41,145 bases of DNA from Caryophanales bacterium (GCA_014896555.1 JADBKC010000009.1:1-41145); one strand, 5' to 3'. Counted from the stretch's first letter, positions 1 to 7,435 are shown. The notes: generated by a model from the sequence alone, not told the origin. A program made the numbers and translations.

Positions 1-144
1 TCATACTAGACTGCTAGTAAGTCTTTTTTCTTTGCTTTCGTTTTGAAAAGCTTCCCTTTTGAATAGAGCACCTTCTTTATTTTTCTATACTTTTTAGAAA
101 TTAAGTAAGACGGTATTTCTCGCCTTATTTCTGCTTTTTATCCA

Positions 145-175
145 AAGAAAAAAGGAACCTTTTTACATGTTCCTT
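145..175 (-). terminator. Rho-independent terminator of the Fis-type fragment
   Basis: On the minus strand, 7-bp arms AAGGAAC/GTTCCTT (169-175 and 152-158) are followed by a TTTTTT run. It lies about 10 bases past the stop of the Fis-type fragment, which suggests the original gene's 3' end and terminator survived intact. Positions 1-144 are AT-rich and I see no gene there. Confidence 0.7.
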
Positions 176-185
176 GATAAAGGAT

Positions 186-383
186 TTATAAACCAAATTT
201 CCGAATTCGTTTGTAAAAGGTGCTTCTTGGGATGTCGAGCAATTTGGCGGCTAAAGAGATATTTCCTTTCGTTTTTCGCAACGCTTCGATCATTAAGTCT
301 TTTTGAATTTTTTCGCGGAATGTCAAGGAAGTAGATTCTTCAATTCTTTCTTTCTCATTCCCGCTGGCCCAATCGGTTTTCAT
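186..383 (-). pseudogene. C-terminal Fis-type HTH fragment of a sigma-54-dependent regulator
   Basis: About 65 residues can be read (from MKTDWASG to IRKFGL). The last 45 form a typical Fis/HTH_8 DNA-binding domain, with the motif KGNISLAAKLLDIPRSTFYK near the end, as found at the C-terminus of PAS-AAA+ enhancer-binding proteins that activate RNA polymerase-sigma-54. The AAA+ domain (GAFTGA loop, Walker motifs) is absent. Upstream of about 385 the DNA switches to an unrelated plus-strand coding remnant, so this is the surviving 3' end of a deleted regulator gene. The genuine terminator just downstream fits that view. It could be expressed as a small DNA-binding protein, but I see no ribosome binding site to support that. 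The window encodes sigma-54 itself at 20633-21967. Confidence 0.6.
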
Positions 384-401
384 CAATGGGAACAAGGATT
401 T

Positions 402-1220
402 TCTTCCTTGCAAAATGGAGTAAATCAATTGGCAAACGGTGAAAACCAACTAGATCATGGGGCCAATCAATTAACAAATGGACTTTTCCAATTGTCAGAC
501 GGCTCAAAAGAGTGATCGACAAAATTAAATGAAGCCGCCAACAAAACGTCTAATATTCATGACAACGATGACATCGCCTCCATGTTTGCCGAACCGGTTC
601 AATTGGAGAAATCTAATCTTTCACATGTGCCAAACTACGGCACCGGAATTGCTCCTTATTTTCTATCTTTAGCGTTTTATGTGGGCGGAATTATGGCGTC
701 CAATATCCTTCCGCTTGGCCGAAGAAAAGATGTTAAAGTAAATGGAACGATACATTTTATCAATAAATTAGGATTAGTGTATTTCATCGGATTCATTCAA
801 GCTCTTATTGTAGACGCAGTAATCCTATTCGGATTCGATATCGATGTAGCCAGTGTCCCATTGTTCATTCTGTCTAGTATCATTGTTTCTTTTACGTTTA
901 TGACATTTATTTTGATGTTAGTGACCGTATTTGGTATCCTTGGCAAGTTTATGGCGGTTACACTTTTGGTTCTTCAACTGGCGACATGCGGAGGAACATT
1001 CCCTATCGAATTGAACGCACCGCTGTTGAGAATCATTGGCGAAAATCTTCCAATGGCCCATTCCCTTCGCAGCTTCCAAGATGTCATCTCTTTAGGAGAC
1101 TGGTCACAATTACAAACACAAACATGGATCTTAATGGGTTATCTCGTGTTTGCAGCCGCAATTGCTTGGCTGACCAGCCATATTCAACATCGAAACCCTT
1201 CAGAAGAAGGAGCACATTGA
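402..1220 (+). pseudogene. YhgE/Pip-type (phage infection protein-like) membrane protein remnant
   Basis: The reading frame begins with the heptad-like 'QL..G..QL..G' repeats typical of the extracellular coiled region of YhgE/Pip proteins. It hits an in-frame TGA at 513-515, then continues in the same frame (582-1220) through about five hydrophobic segments with the family-like motifs YFLSLAFYVGG and GGTFPIELN. Full family members are roughly 700-900 residues, with an N-terminal membrane segment and a long extracellular domain. Both the N-terminus and most of that domain are missing here. The 5' deletion plus the nonsense codon make it a clear pseudogene. Family members are membrane proteins related to ABC-2 permeases and were named for phage-receptor activity in Lactococcus. 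Confidence 0.75.
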
Positions 1221-1275
1221 TGATATGAAAGGGATCGCTCCCCATCGGGATTGCAAATGTATGTATAAGAAGAAA

Positions 1276-1304
1276 AAGGACTGCCCATTATATCGGCAGT
1301 CCTT
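1276..1304. terminator. Hairpin between converging genes
   Basis: Perfect 10-bp arms AAGGACTGCC/GGCAGTCCTT with a 9-base loop. The minus-strand side is followed by TTTTTCTTCTT, so it terminates the hepT/mntA transcript. On the plus strand the tail is CT-rich and may also serve the YhgE remnant. Confidence 0.75.
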
Positions 1305-1367
1305 GTCTTCTTCTATATGGATCATCAATTTTAAGGCATGGGTGAACGAACACTATACGCAAAACGA

Positions 1368-1772
1368 TTATATTTGATTCAATTCTGTTTCGATCTTCTT
1401 GGCCAGTTGGCTCAAAAGATAGTGATATTTGTTTTTAATTTTTTCATAAATCCACTTTGCTTCCCCTTCGTCATAAAGGTGTGACGTTTTGTTTCGGTCG
1501 ACCATCATTTCCAGCCATTTTTCTCCATCCTCAATTAAACCATAAGAGAATGCCTCTTTTATTGTGGCTCTTGGGCTTTTCAATTCACTTATCCCAGTAT
1601 ATTCTAAGAACGCTTTCATGAGTTTCCAGCTTAGTTCAAACGTAAATTCAAATCGTTGGATGGTTCCATCATAAACAATATCATCCTCAATCGCAATATT
1701 GATAGCATTCTCCAGCCTAGTACACGCACGCTTATAGTCATTTAGCTTTTCGTAGAGTCTTTCCTCGTTCAT
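1368..1772 (-). CDS. hepT: HepT-like HEPN RNase toxin (HI0074 family)
   Basis: 134 residues, all-helical HEPN fold. R93-N-K-T-S-H98-L-Y100 is an exact R-X4-H-X-Y motif: Arg/His form the RNase active site and the Tyr is the residue AMPylated by the partner MntA in characterised HepT-MntA pairs. It was long annotated as 'nucleotidyltransferase substrate-binding protein'. The ATG at 1772 is preferred over an upstream in-frame TTG (1778). Either choice overlaps the 3' end of mntA by about 35-41 bases, consistent with translational coupling. The frame is intact and full length, and it ends just before a terminator at 1276-1304. Because the flanking genes are decayed and this pair is not, selection (addiction or phage defence) is a reasonable inference. 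Confidence 0.85.
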   Translation of the reverse strand: MNEERLYEKLNDYKRACTRLENAINIAIEDDIVYDGTIQRFEFTFELSWKLMKAFLEYTGISELKSPRATIKEAFSYGLIEDGEKWLEMMVDRNKTSHLYDEGEAKWIYEKIKNKYHYLLSQLAKKIETELNQI

Positions 1773-2109
1773 ATACAACCATCCCGTCTTTTTCGATATT
1801 TGCTATCAGCTTTTCCTTGGACACTCGATCCATAAACAATATATCTATTTTCAAAAGAGTTGGCATTTCTTGAATTTGATATTCGATCCAATTTTGCTGG
1901 GAGCAAGTGGCGTTGTTTGTATAAATGACCAAATCGATATCAGACGTCTTCCGATAATCTCCGCGTGCCCTTGAACCAAAAAGAACGACTTTCTGAATTA
2001 CGGGATTGCTTAAACAGTAAGCTAATAAATCATCCATAAAGCGTTGGGAAATACCCGTTGCTTGCCCATACAAGGACACCGTCTCATCACCCATTCCATT
2101 TAGTCTCAT
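1738..2109 (-). CDS. mntA: MntA-like minimal nucleotidyltransferase antitoxin
   Basis: 123 residues of the polymerase-beta-like nucleotidyltransferase superfamily. The G45-S46 motif (FGSRARGDY), the D57-I-D59 pair and a third carboxylate, D89 (KIDIL), form the metal and NTP site. In characterised systems the antitoxin transfers AMP groups to the HepT tyrosine, which silences the RNase. It lies upstream of and overlaps hepT, the usual antitoxin-first order. The start is uncertain: the first ATG (2109) has no Shine-Dalgarno and lies about 7 bases after a TATAAT, so the mRNA could be leaderless. The next in-frame ATG (2094) would give a leader of about 15 bases. Confidence 0.85.
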   Translation of the reverse strand: MRLNGMGDETVSLYGQATGISQRFMDDLLAYCLSNPVIQKVVLFGSRARGDYRKTSDIDLVIYTNNATCSQQNWIEYQIQEMPTLLKIDILFMDRVSKEKLIANIEKDGMVVYERGKTLRKAK

Positions 2110-2115
2110 AATATT

Positions 2116-2143
2116 ATTATATCCATATCAACTAAAAAATGAA
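2116..2143 (-). promoter_or_regulatory. Candidate sigma-A promoter of mntA-hepT
   Basis: Perfect TATAAT (2116-2121) with a weak TTCATT (2138-2143) at 16-bp spacing. The predicted start point falls at or next to the first ATG of mntA, implying a leaderless or very short-leader transcript. Confidence 0.45.
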
Positions 2144-2297
2144 CGAACAGTATAATGAAATTATTTTGGTTTATGGTGGTTCGCGTTAGAAGAAATTTAT
2201 GTATTAAGTAAGAACAGCTTTCGCATTTGGCATATATATTTCATTTCAGCGATAACACTACCAAAATGAATAAGCAAAAAATGTTCTATTTGCTTGA

Positions 2298-2395
2298 GTG
2301 GGCAGCCCTCTTTACAAGTTTTAGAAGGGCTATGACTAAAAAGAATGATAGACTGAAGGAAAATCTGATTTTCCTTTATCATTGGTCAGCCCTGT
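2298..2395. repeat. Nested inverted repeats (possible MITE or terminator relic)
   Basis: A 9-bp perfect hairpin AAGGAAAAT-CTG-ATTTTCCTT (2356-2376) is extended outward by AATGATA/TATCATT and by an outermost GGGCTATGAC/GTCAGCCC pairing (2327-2392). A second overlapping pair, AGCCCT (2304-2309)/AGGGCT (2326-2331), abuts it. The block ends exactly where the permease reading frame becomes recognisable. Otherwise I see no gene in 2144-2381. Confidence 0.5.
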
Positions 2396-3047
2396 TTTAT
2401 CCGCTCTCTTTCGTTTGAATAATTCTATGTATGATAAACTGGATCATCCGTGGTTACTGACCTTTGCATTCATGTCATCTGTTCACTCTCTATTATTTTT
2501 GCCATTGTTAACAGGAGTTTTTTCTGCCTTTTTATGCCGTTATGAACATGTTGGCGGAGGGTGGAAGCAGCTTCTTGCGCTGCCTGTCACAAGAAAAAAC
2601 GTCTACTTCGTAAAATTTTTCATGGTTCTCGGTTTACTCGGGATGACACAAATTCTATTTGTTGGAGCGTTTCTTTTGATCGGTATACTGAAAGGCTTTG
2701 GCGCCCCCGTCCCTTGGAAGGAAATCGGATGGAGTATATTCAGCGGATGGATTGCTTGTATTCCCCTTGCTGCTTTACAAATTTTTGTTTCCGCCGTATG
2801 GACGAGCTTTGCCGCTCCGCTTGCGCTCAACGTCATTTTTACACTGCCGAACATCTTAATAGTTCATTCAGCTAAGTACGGTCCATTCTATCCATGGGCT
2901 CAGCCATTTTTAGGGATGATGCTGCATTCAGAAGACAGCTTTGGCTCATTGAACATGCCATTTGAAACTCTTTTTGTGGTCATACTGGGAAGTTTTATTC
3001 TCTTCTTTTTCTCAGGTCTTTTATATTTTCAGAGGAAAGAATTTTAA
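2382..3047 (+). pseudogene. N-terminally truncated ABC-2 type permease (MutG/SpaG-like)
   Basis: 221 codons in one frame with about six hydrophobic segments. The motif CRYEHVGGGWKQLLALPVTR is the conserved cytoplasmic loop of small ABC-2 permeases of the lantibiotic-immunity/multidrug type. Members of this family normally have a further 30-50 residues, including the first membrane helix, before this point. Here the frame opens on a TTG with no ribosome binding site, inside an inverted-repeat block. The ATPase partner is not in the neighbourhood. I therefore call it a truncated relic, though expression from an internal start cannot be excluded. Confidence 0.6.
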
Positions 3048-3083
3048 AGGATTATATCTCATTCACTTTTCGCTTTTCAAAAT

Positions 3084-3386
3084 TTACTCTGTTAATCTCG
3101 GTTTTGTTGGATCACAATCTGGCTGCGAAACATCCGTTGATTCCGCTATCTTTGTTAAACAATAGCACTCTTCTCTCATCATATGATCCGCCATTAGGGG
3201 GGCAAAAGTACCCAAAGCTTGCTTACTTAATCCCAGCTCTTCTATTTCATTCAGAAAGTTCATAAAGAGCTTCATTTCAAGGGAAACATCATGATGAAGC
3301 CTCTCTAATGCGGGGAAAGAGGAAAGATTGGTTCTCAGAAATCCTGTCATTTCTACCGCTTTTAAATTTCTGAACCACCATTTCAT
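3084..3386 (-). pseudogene. C-terminal fragment of a DUF2935 protein
   Basis: The last 90 or so residues (from LKAVEMTGFLRTN to DCDPTKPRL) match the C-terminal half of DUF2935 proteins, a helical Bacillales family of about 260 residues with metal-ligand-like histidine/glutamate motifs (here ADHMMREECYCL). The first half is missing. The sequence upstream of about 3370 (to 3500) no longer reads as this family in any frame. Function of the family is unknown. Together with neighbouring relics this points to deletion-driven decay of the segment. Confidence 0.65.
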
Positions 3387-3554
3387 AATTCATGGGACCG
3401 AATGTTTTACATTGAATAATGCTATTGGAGTCAATCATAAATGATGTTTGAATTGGGCTAATCTCCCCCATAGTATCTTTACATTGATTATTAGGCAAAA
3501 AATAGAATGACAGGGGTTAGAAATACACCGCCATCGTTTCCTCGTTAGCCTCCA

Positions 3555-3944
3555 TTATTTGCTCTTATTGATGCAGGCAATCAACTGATTTTCAATGTCT
3601 GTAGCAATTTCTTTTAAAGAATCATCATCTACCATTTGAATGAAAGCACTTGGTCTTGGTAGTCCAATTTTTGTTTTCCCTTGATCATCTTCATAAACAA
3701 CAATTTTACAAGGTAATAAATACCCAACAAGTTGATTCATAGATAGGATACGTGAAGCTTCTTTCGGGTTACATACTTCTAAAACTTGAAATTCGTGATC
3801 GAATTCAAATCCTTTTTTATGCAAGGTTTCCTTAATATTAAACTGCCATTACACACCATATTTTTCTTCCTTCAGATTCTCTGTAAGTGATTGAATGGCT
3901 TCTTGTATAGATTTATTCGTTTCTACTGTATAATGGAACATCAT
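3555..3944 (-). pseudogene. DUF302 protein interrupted by one nonsense codon
   Basis: From the ATG at 3944, with a good AAAGGAG ribosome binding site, 31 codons read MMFHYTVETNKS to KEEKYGV. Codon 32 is TAA (3849-3851), and the same frame then continues WQFNIKETLHKKG to the natural end. The rest carries the conserved DUF302 features CNPKEA and VGYLLPCKIVVYED. Without the stop the protein would be about 130 residues, a normal DUF302 length. DUF302 proteins often accompany rhodaneses and CstR-type regulators in sulfur-handling operons; their exact function is unsettled. A single base change explains the lesion, so it is either a very recent pseudogene or a sequencing error. The 90-residue downstream piece lacks an obvious ribosome binding site. 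Confidence 0.8.
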
Positions 3945-3964
3945 ATATTCGCTCCTTTATCAAT

Positions 3965-4267
3965 TTATTCCAATTCGCCTTTCCAATTGTTCATACCGCC
4001 AATCATATTCTCTACTTTATAGCCAAGTGCTTCTAAAATGCCGCAAGCAGCCTTACTGCGATTTCCGGATTGGCAGACAATTACATAATTTTGCTTTTTA
4101 TCCAACTCACCTTTGCGCAATGCTAATTGACCCAAAGGAATATTTTGGGCCCCCGGAATTTTACCGGTAGCAACTTCTGCATTTTCTCGAACATCAATAA
4201 TAGATACTTTTTCACCTTTTTCAAAACGTTTAGCTACTTCTTCTGGTGTTATTTGTTTTACCATCAT
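3965..4267 (-). CDS. Single-domain rhodanese (sulfurtransferase)
   Basis: 100 residues, one complete rhodanese domain. The active-site loop C65-QSGNRS carries the persulfide-forming cysteine, and the domain ends with the usual GGMNNW. It would move sulfane sulfur between low-molecular-weight persulfides and acceptors in the cytoplasm. GAAAGGA precedes two adjacent ATGs (4267 or 4264); the second has slightly better spacing. It lies 12 bases downstream of the next rhodanese and upstream of the DUF302 relic in one minus-strand operon. No lesion seen. Confidence 0.9.
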   Translation of the reverse strand: MMVKQITPEEVAKRFEKGEKVSIIDVRENAEVATGKIPGAQNIPLGQLALRKGELDKKQNYVIVCQSGNRSKAACGILEALGYKVENMIGGMNNWKGELE

Positions 4268-4279
4268 TATCTTCCTTTC

Positions 4280-4639
4280 TTAAAACCAAGCGTTCATGCC
4301 GCCTTTTACATTATAAATTTTTGCAAATCCTTGCTTTTTCAGTATTTTTGCCGCCTTTGCACTTCTCATTCCACTTTGACAAATGACAACTACCGCTTTG
4401 TCTTTATCTAATTTATTTGCCTTCGTTGGCAAATCTGAAAGAGGAATATTTTTAAACTGTGGGCGATGGTTTGCTTTATATTCGCCTTGCGTTCTTACAT
4501 CTATAAATTGAATATTTTTGTCCTTAAATTTATCTTTTGCTTCTTGCACAGTTATATTCGTAATCCCTTTAGTAGGAATAAAACGGCTAATAACATACGC
4601 AGCTATCAATGCAATGATAATCCATTGCAAAATATCCAT
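4280..4639 (-). CDS. Membrane-anchored rhodanese-like protein
   Basis: The start is placed at the ATG at 4639, which has AAGGAG about ten bases upstream. A longer frame to 4687 lacks such a signal. 119 residues: an N-terminal hydrophobic helix at about 5-20 (WIIIALIAAYVI), then a rhodanese domain with FIDVRTQGEY and the catalytic loop C87-QSGMRS. The fusion of an anchor to a single rhodanese resembles B. subtilis YqhL-type proteins. It probably works at the membrane face on sulfane sulfur. It is in the same operon as the soluble rhodanese 12 bases downstream. Confidence 0.88.
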   Translation of the reverse strand: MDILQWIIIALIAAYVISRFIPTKGITNITVQEAKDKFKDKNIQFIDVRTQGEYKANHRPQFKNIPLSDLPTKANKLDKDKAVVVICQSGMRSAKAAKILKKQGFAKIYNVKGGMNAWF

Positions 4640-4763
4640 TCTTTCCAACTCCTTTAAACGTATAAATAATAAAAAGATTTCTCCCATTTATCTACTTAGA
4701 CAAATGAAACAATTAACTAAATTTATAGGATAGAACTGACTTAAATGATTCAACATCGCCTTC

Positions 4764-4992
4764 TCATTCCCATGTCATCATTCCGCCTATCATATTGGTT
4801 AAGTTATAATCCATTTGCATTAAAAAGGCCATGCACTGCTGCTTCTGCCACCTGAACGGATTATAATGTTGATTTTTATCACGTTCATCGTAACGATTTG
4901 GAATTTCCCCTAATGGAATGTTTTTTGCTCTAGGAACTTTACCCATTGCAATTTCACCTATTTCACGGATATCTTGCTGTAATTTGCTGCAT
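4764..4992 (-). pseudogene. Degenerate third rhodanese
   Basis: The start region is intact: GGAGG then ATG at 4992, encoding MQQITAR. About 25 codons of the domain's first half are then missing; the frame resumes as DIREIGEIAMGKVPRAKNIP. The catalytic loop is wrecked. The bases that should encode C-R-S-G-x-R-S are read out of frame, and in the neighbouring frame they give IIIRSGGRSS with the cysteine codon absent. The frame is restored later (NMIGGMMTWE). The internal deletion, the frameshifts and the loss of the nucleophile leave no sulfurtransferase activity. Confidence 0.8.
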
Positions 4993-5018
4993 TTAAAATA
5001 CCTCCATCTATTTTTAAT

Positions 5019-5034
5019 ATACCCATTCAGGTAT
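5019..5034. promoter_or_regulatory. CstR/CsoR-type operator upstream of the rhodanese genes
   Basis: ATACCC-ATTC-AGGTAT, an inverted repeat of the ATACC-N4-GGTAT type bound by CsoR/CstR-family repressors. On the minus strand its inner edge forms TATATT, a plausible -10 box, 27 bases before the start of the degenerate rhodanese. The same arrangement recurs upstream of the CoA-disulfide reductase gene. The -35 region here is poor. Confidence 0.65.
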
Positions 5035-5108
5035 TAATTTAGTGAAAATAAAAAGTTCTTTCACTTCCATTGATAATTTGATAACAAGGGAAGTGATTCG
5101 AACTCTTC

Positions 5109-5359
5109 TTATCTGCTTTTTACCAATAAATCTACAGCTTCTATTCTTCTGTACTTTCACCATCCATATTTCAGCGAACACATTGCTCTAAATTTTTACT
5201 TGCAATCAATCCTATTGCACGATCGTTTGCATTACGTGACGCAGATAATTGTGTAATCACATCTCTACACTCTTTATTTTGCTCAATCATATTTAAGACG
5301 CCTTTAATCTGTCCTTCAATCCGCTTTAAACGATTAACAATTGATTTATCATATTCCAT
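5109..5359 (-). pseudogene. cstR: CstR-type persulfide-sensing repressor with stop codon and frameshift
   Basis: The ATG at 5359 (GCAGGA upstream) gives the DUF156/CsoR fold: YDKSIVNRLKRIEGQIKG, then C31 and C60, with Asn replacing the copper-ligand His four residues before the second Cys. That pattern (two Cys, no His) separates the persulfide sensor CstR from copper-sensing CsoR. After residue 62 a TGA interrupts. The same frame then reads NMDGESTEE, and after a one-base shift EAVDLLVKSR to a TAA at 5109-5111, which is the expected family C-terminus. So the last 25 or so residues, part of helix 3, are lost by two separate lesions. The 62-residue product keeps both cysteines; whether it still folds and represses is unknown. 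CstR controls sulfide/persulfide detoxification genes such as the neighbours. Confidence 0.8.
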
Positions 5360-5434
5360 ATTTATATCCTGCAAGGACAGTTCATAATCCCAGGAAAAAT
5401 AAATTTATTTTAGAAAAACTTATTTCATTTTAAT

Positions 5435-5470
5435 AACCAAAGCGAACACTTAAATTGTGCCGCTTTGGTT
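5435..5470. terminator. Hairpin between the CoA-disulfide reductase gene and cstR
   Basis: Perfect 10-bp arms AACCAAAGCG/CGCTTTGGTT with an inner CAC/GTG pairing. It starts six bases after the stop of the reductase gene on the minus strand. No U-run follows, so termination strength is doubtful; it could be a processing or stabilising hairpin. Confidence 0.5.
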
Positions 5471-5475
5471 GTATC

Positions 5476-7170
5476 CTATTTAAAATTATACTCCGTAACT
5501 ATTTTATCTCTTCCCGTGGTTAAATCATTAAAGTATTCATATAAGCAAACCCCCAAATATGAACCTGAAATATTATATACATTTTTATATCCTAATTTTT
5601 GTAAGGCCATGACCATATTATAACTTCGTTGGCCTGAACGGCAATGTATATAAACAGGTCTATCTGTTGGAATCTCATTTAATCTTTGTCGAAACTCGCT
5701 TAGTGGAATATTTACAGCATTTTTAAAATGGCCTGCCTCATACTCGCCTTTTTCCCTTGCATCAATGATAAATGCATTACTTTCAACCAATTCCCGCACT
5801 TGAGAAACCTTTACTTCTCTATATCTTCCATATAATTGGTTAAGCGCAACCAATGCTGCGTGGTTTACAACATCTCTTGACGTTCCTAACATGGGAGAAT
5901 AGGATAACTCTAAATCCTTTAAGTCTTCCAATGTCCCGTTCATCGTAATCATAGTTGCAATCACGTCGATCCGTTTATCAACATTTCCCCTACCGATGGC
6001 TTGCGCACCTAAAATTTTCCCGGTAGGATATTCATACACTAATTTAAAATGCATCGGATTACTATCTGGCATCAAACCGACCTTATCACCCGGCATAATA
6101 TAAACATAATCACAATTTATTCCAGCACTTTGAGCAGTTTTTACATTTAGACCCGTTGATGCTGCATTGAGATCAAACAAGTGAATAGAGGATGAACCAA
6201 TGACACCTTTGTTCTGAATTGGGATTCCATACATATGGTCTGCAGCTGCCCTTGCTTGTTTTTGAGCGGGGCCGGCAAGTGCTAATCTCGTTGGCTTTTG
6301 TAAAAGCCGATGGTAAACTTCAATAGCGTCGCCAACAGCATATATATCTTTATCACTTGTTAAGTAATTGTGGTCAACTTTAATTCCGCCAGTTTCACCA
6401 ATTTCAAGTCCAGCATCACTAGCAAGCGTAACTTCTGGTTTTACACCAATAGCTAACACAACCGCTTGTGCATCTATTTTCCTGCCTGATTGTGTTTTTA
6501 CATAGCCATCACCGATTTTTGCCAATCCGTCATTTACAATAAGATTTATGCCATGATCAACCATTTCTTTATGCAGTATTTGAGCCATGTCATAATCAAA
6601 TGGCGCCATTATTTGATTAGCAAATTCTATTAAGCTTATATTGTAGCCTGCTAATTTTAAATTCTCAGCTACCTCTACTCCAATATAACCGCCACCAATG
6701 ACGGCAATATCTTTAATATGACTTTGTTTAATAAATGAATTTAGGTTTTGTATATCCACCACGTTGCGGACAGTAAAAACATTTGAACGATTTACCCCTT
6801 CAATATTTGGTCGAATTGGTGTAGCTCCGGGTGAAAGCACTAATTTATCGTAACTCTCTTCATAAATGTTCCCAGTAGTCAAATCTTTTACTGTAATGGT
6901 TTTTTCGCTGCGATTGATTTTAATGACTTCATGATTAACCCTTGCCTCGATATTATATCTTCTTTTAAAAACATCAGGAGACATTAAGACCAAATCACTA
7001 CTGTTTTCTACGATTCCACTTAAATGATAAGGCAACGAACAGTTAGAAAAGGATACATGGGGACCTTTTTCAAACATAATGATTTCTGCACTTTCATCTA
7101 ATCTTCTAACCCTTGCTGCAGCAGAAGCGCCACCCGCTACCCCTCCTACAACTAATACTTTTCTCCCCAT
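5476..7170 (-). CDS. CoA-disulfide reductase fused to a rhodanese domain
   Basis: 564 residues. Residues 1 to about 445 are a pyridine-nucleotide disulfide oxidoreductase: FAD motif VLVVGGVAGGASAAAR, the single catalytic cysteine C44 in SFSNCSLPYH characteristic of CoA-disulfide/persulfide reductases, NAD(P)H motif IAVIGGGYIGVE and FAD-binding YAVGDA. Residues 460-564 are a rhodanese with C510-RSGQRS. This architecture (CoADR-RHD) reduces CoA disulfide, CoA persulfide or polysulfide with NAD(P)H. The start is the ATG at 7170 (GAGGTGA seven bases before), not the upstream GTG at 7179. It is intact, unlike several neighbours. Transcription starts at an operator-embedded promoter at 7408-7435, so CstR control is likely. 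Confidence 0.92.
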   Translation of the reverse strand: MGRKVLVVGGVAGGASAAARVRRLDESAEIIMFEKGPHVSFSNCSLPYHLSGIVENSSDLVLMSPDVFKRRYNIEARVNHEVIKINRSEKTITVKDLTTGNIYEESYDKLVLSPGATPIRPNIEGVNRSNVFTVRNVVDIQNLNSFIKQSHIKDIAVIGGGYIGVEVAENLKLAGYNISLIEFANQIMAPFDYDMAQILHKEMVDHGINLIVNDGLAKIGDGYVKTQSGRKIDAQAVVLAIGVKPEVTLASDAGLEIGETGGIKVDHNYLTSDKDIYAVGDAIEVYHRLLQKPTRLALAGPAQKQARAAADHMYGIPIQNKGVIGSSSIHLFDLNAASTGLNVKTAQSAGINCDYVYIMPGDKVGLMPDSNPMHFKLVYEYPTGKILGAQAIGRGNVDKRIDVIATMITMNGTLEDLKDLELSYSPMLGTSRDVVNHAALVALNQLYGRYREVKVSQVRELVESNAFIIDAREKGEYEAGHFKNAVNIPLSEFRQRLNEIPTDRPVYIHCRSGQRSYNMVMALQKLGYKNVYNISGSYLGVCLYEYFNDLTTGRDKIVTEYNFK

Positions 7171-7346
7171 ATTCATCACCTCTATTTTTTATTTTCCTTT
7201 TTGTATTTCATCTTGCCATGCACATTCCACGAATTTTTTCATTGAGAGCAGAGAATTTTTTGCTAAATTGGAAACTTGTATCTTTGTTGCATATATCTTG
7301 CTGTAATTTAATACAAAAAGATGCCAGCCATTTGTCTTTATTGTTT

Positions 7347-7362
7347 ATACCCATATTGGTAT
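7347..7362. promoter_or_regulatory. Second CstR-type operator (imperfect)
   Basis: ATACCC-ATAT-TGGTAT. It shares outer bases with the perfect copy 64 bp upstream on the transcript. It lies within the long leader of the CoA-disulfide reductase gene and could act as an auxiliary or roadblock site. Confidence 0.55.
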
Positions 7363-7407
7363 GATTTGAAGCAAAAGTTTTTCTAACATTAATCTGTTTA
7401 ATATCAC

Positions 7408-7435
7408 AATATACCCATGAGGGTATTAAAGTCAA
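7408..7435 (-). promoter_or_regulatory. Promoter with embedded CstR operator for the CoA-disulfide reductase gene
   Basis: TTGACT (7430-7435), 16-bp spacer, TATATT (7408-7413). The perfect inverted repeat ATACCC-ATGA-GGGTAT (7411-7426) fills the spacer and overlaps the -10, the classic layout for repression by occlusion. The leader to the start codon is about 230 bases and contains the second operator. That leader (7171-7400) has no convincing gene. Confidence 0.75.
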
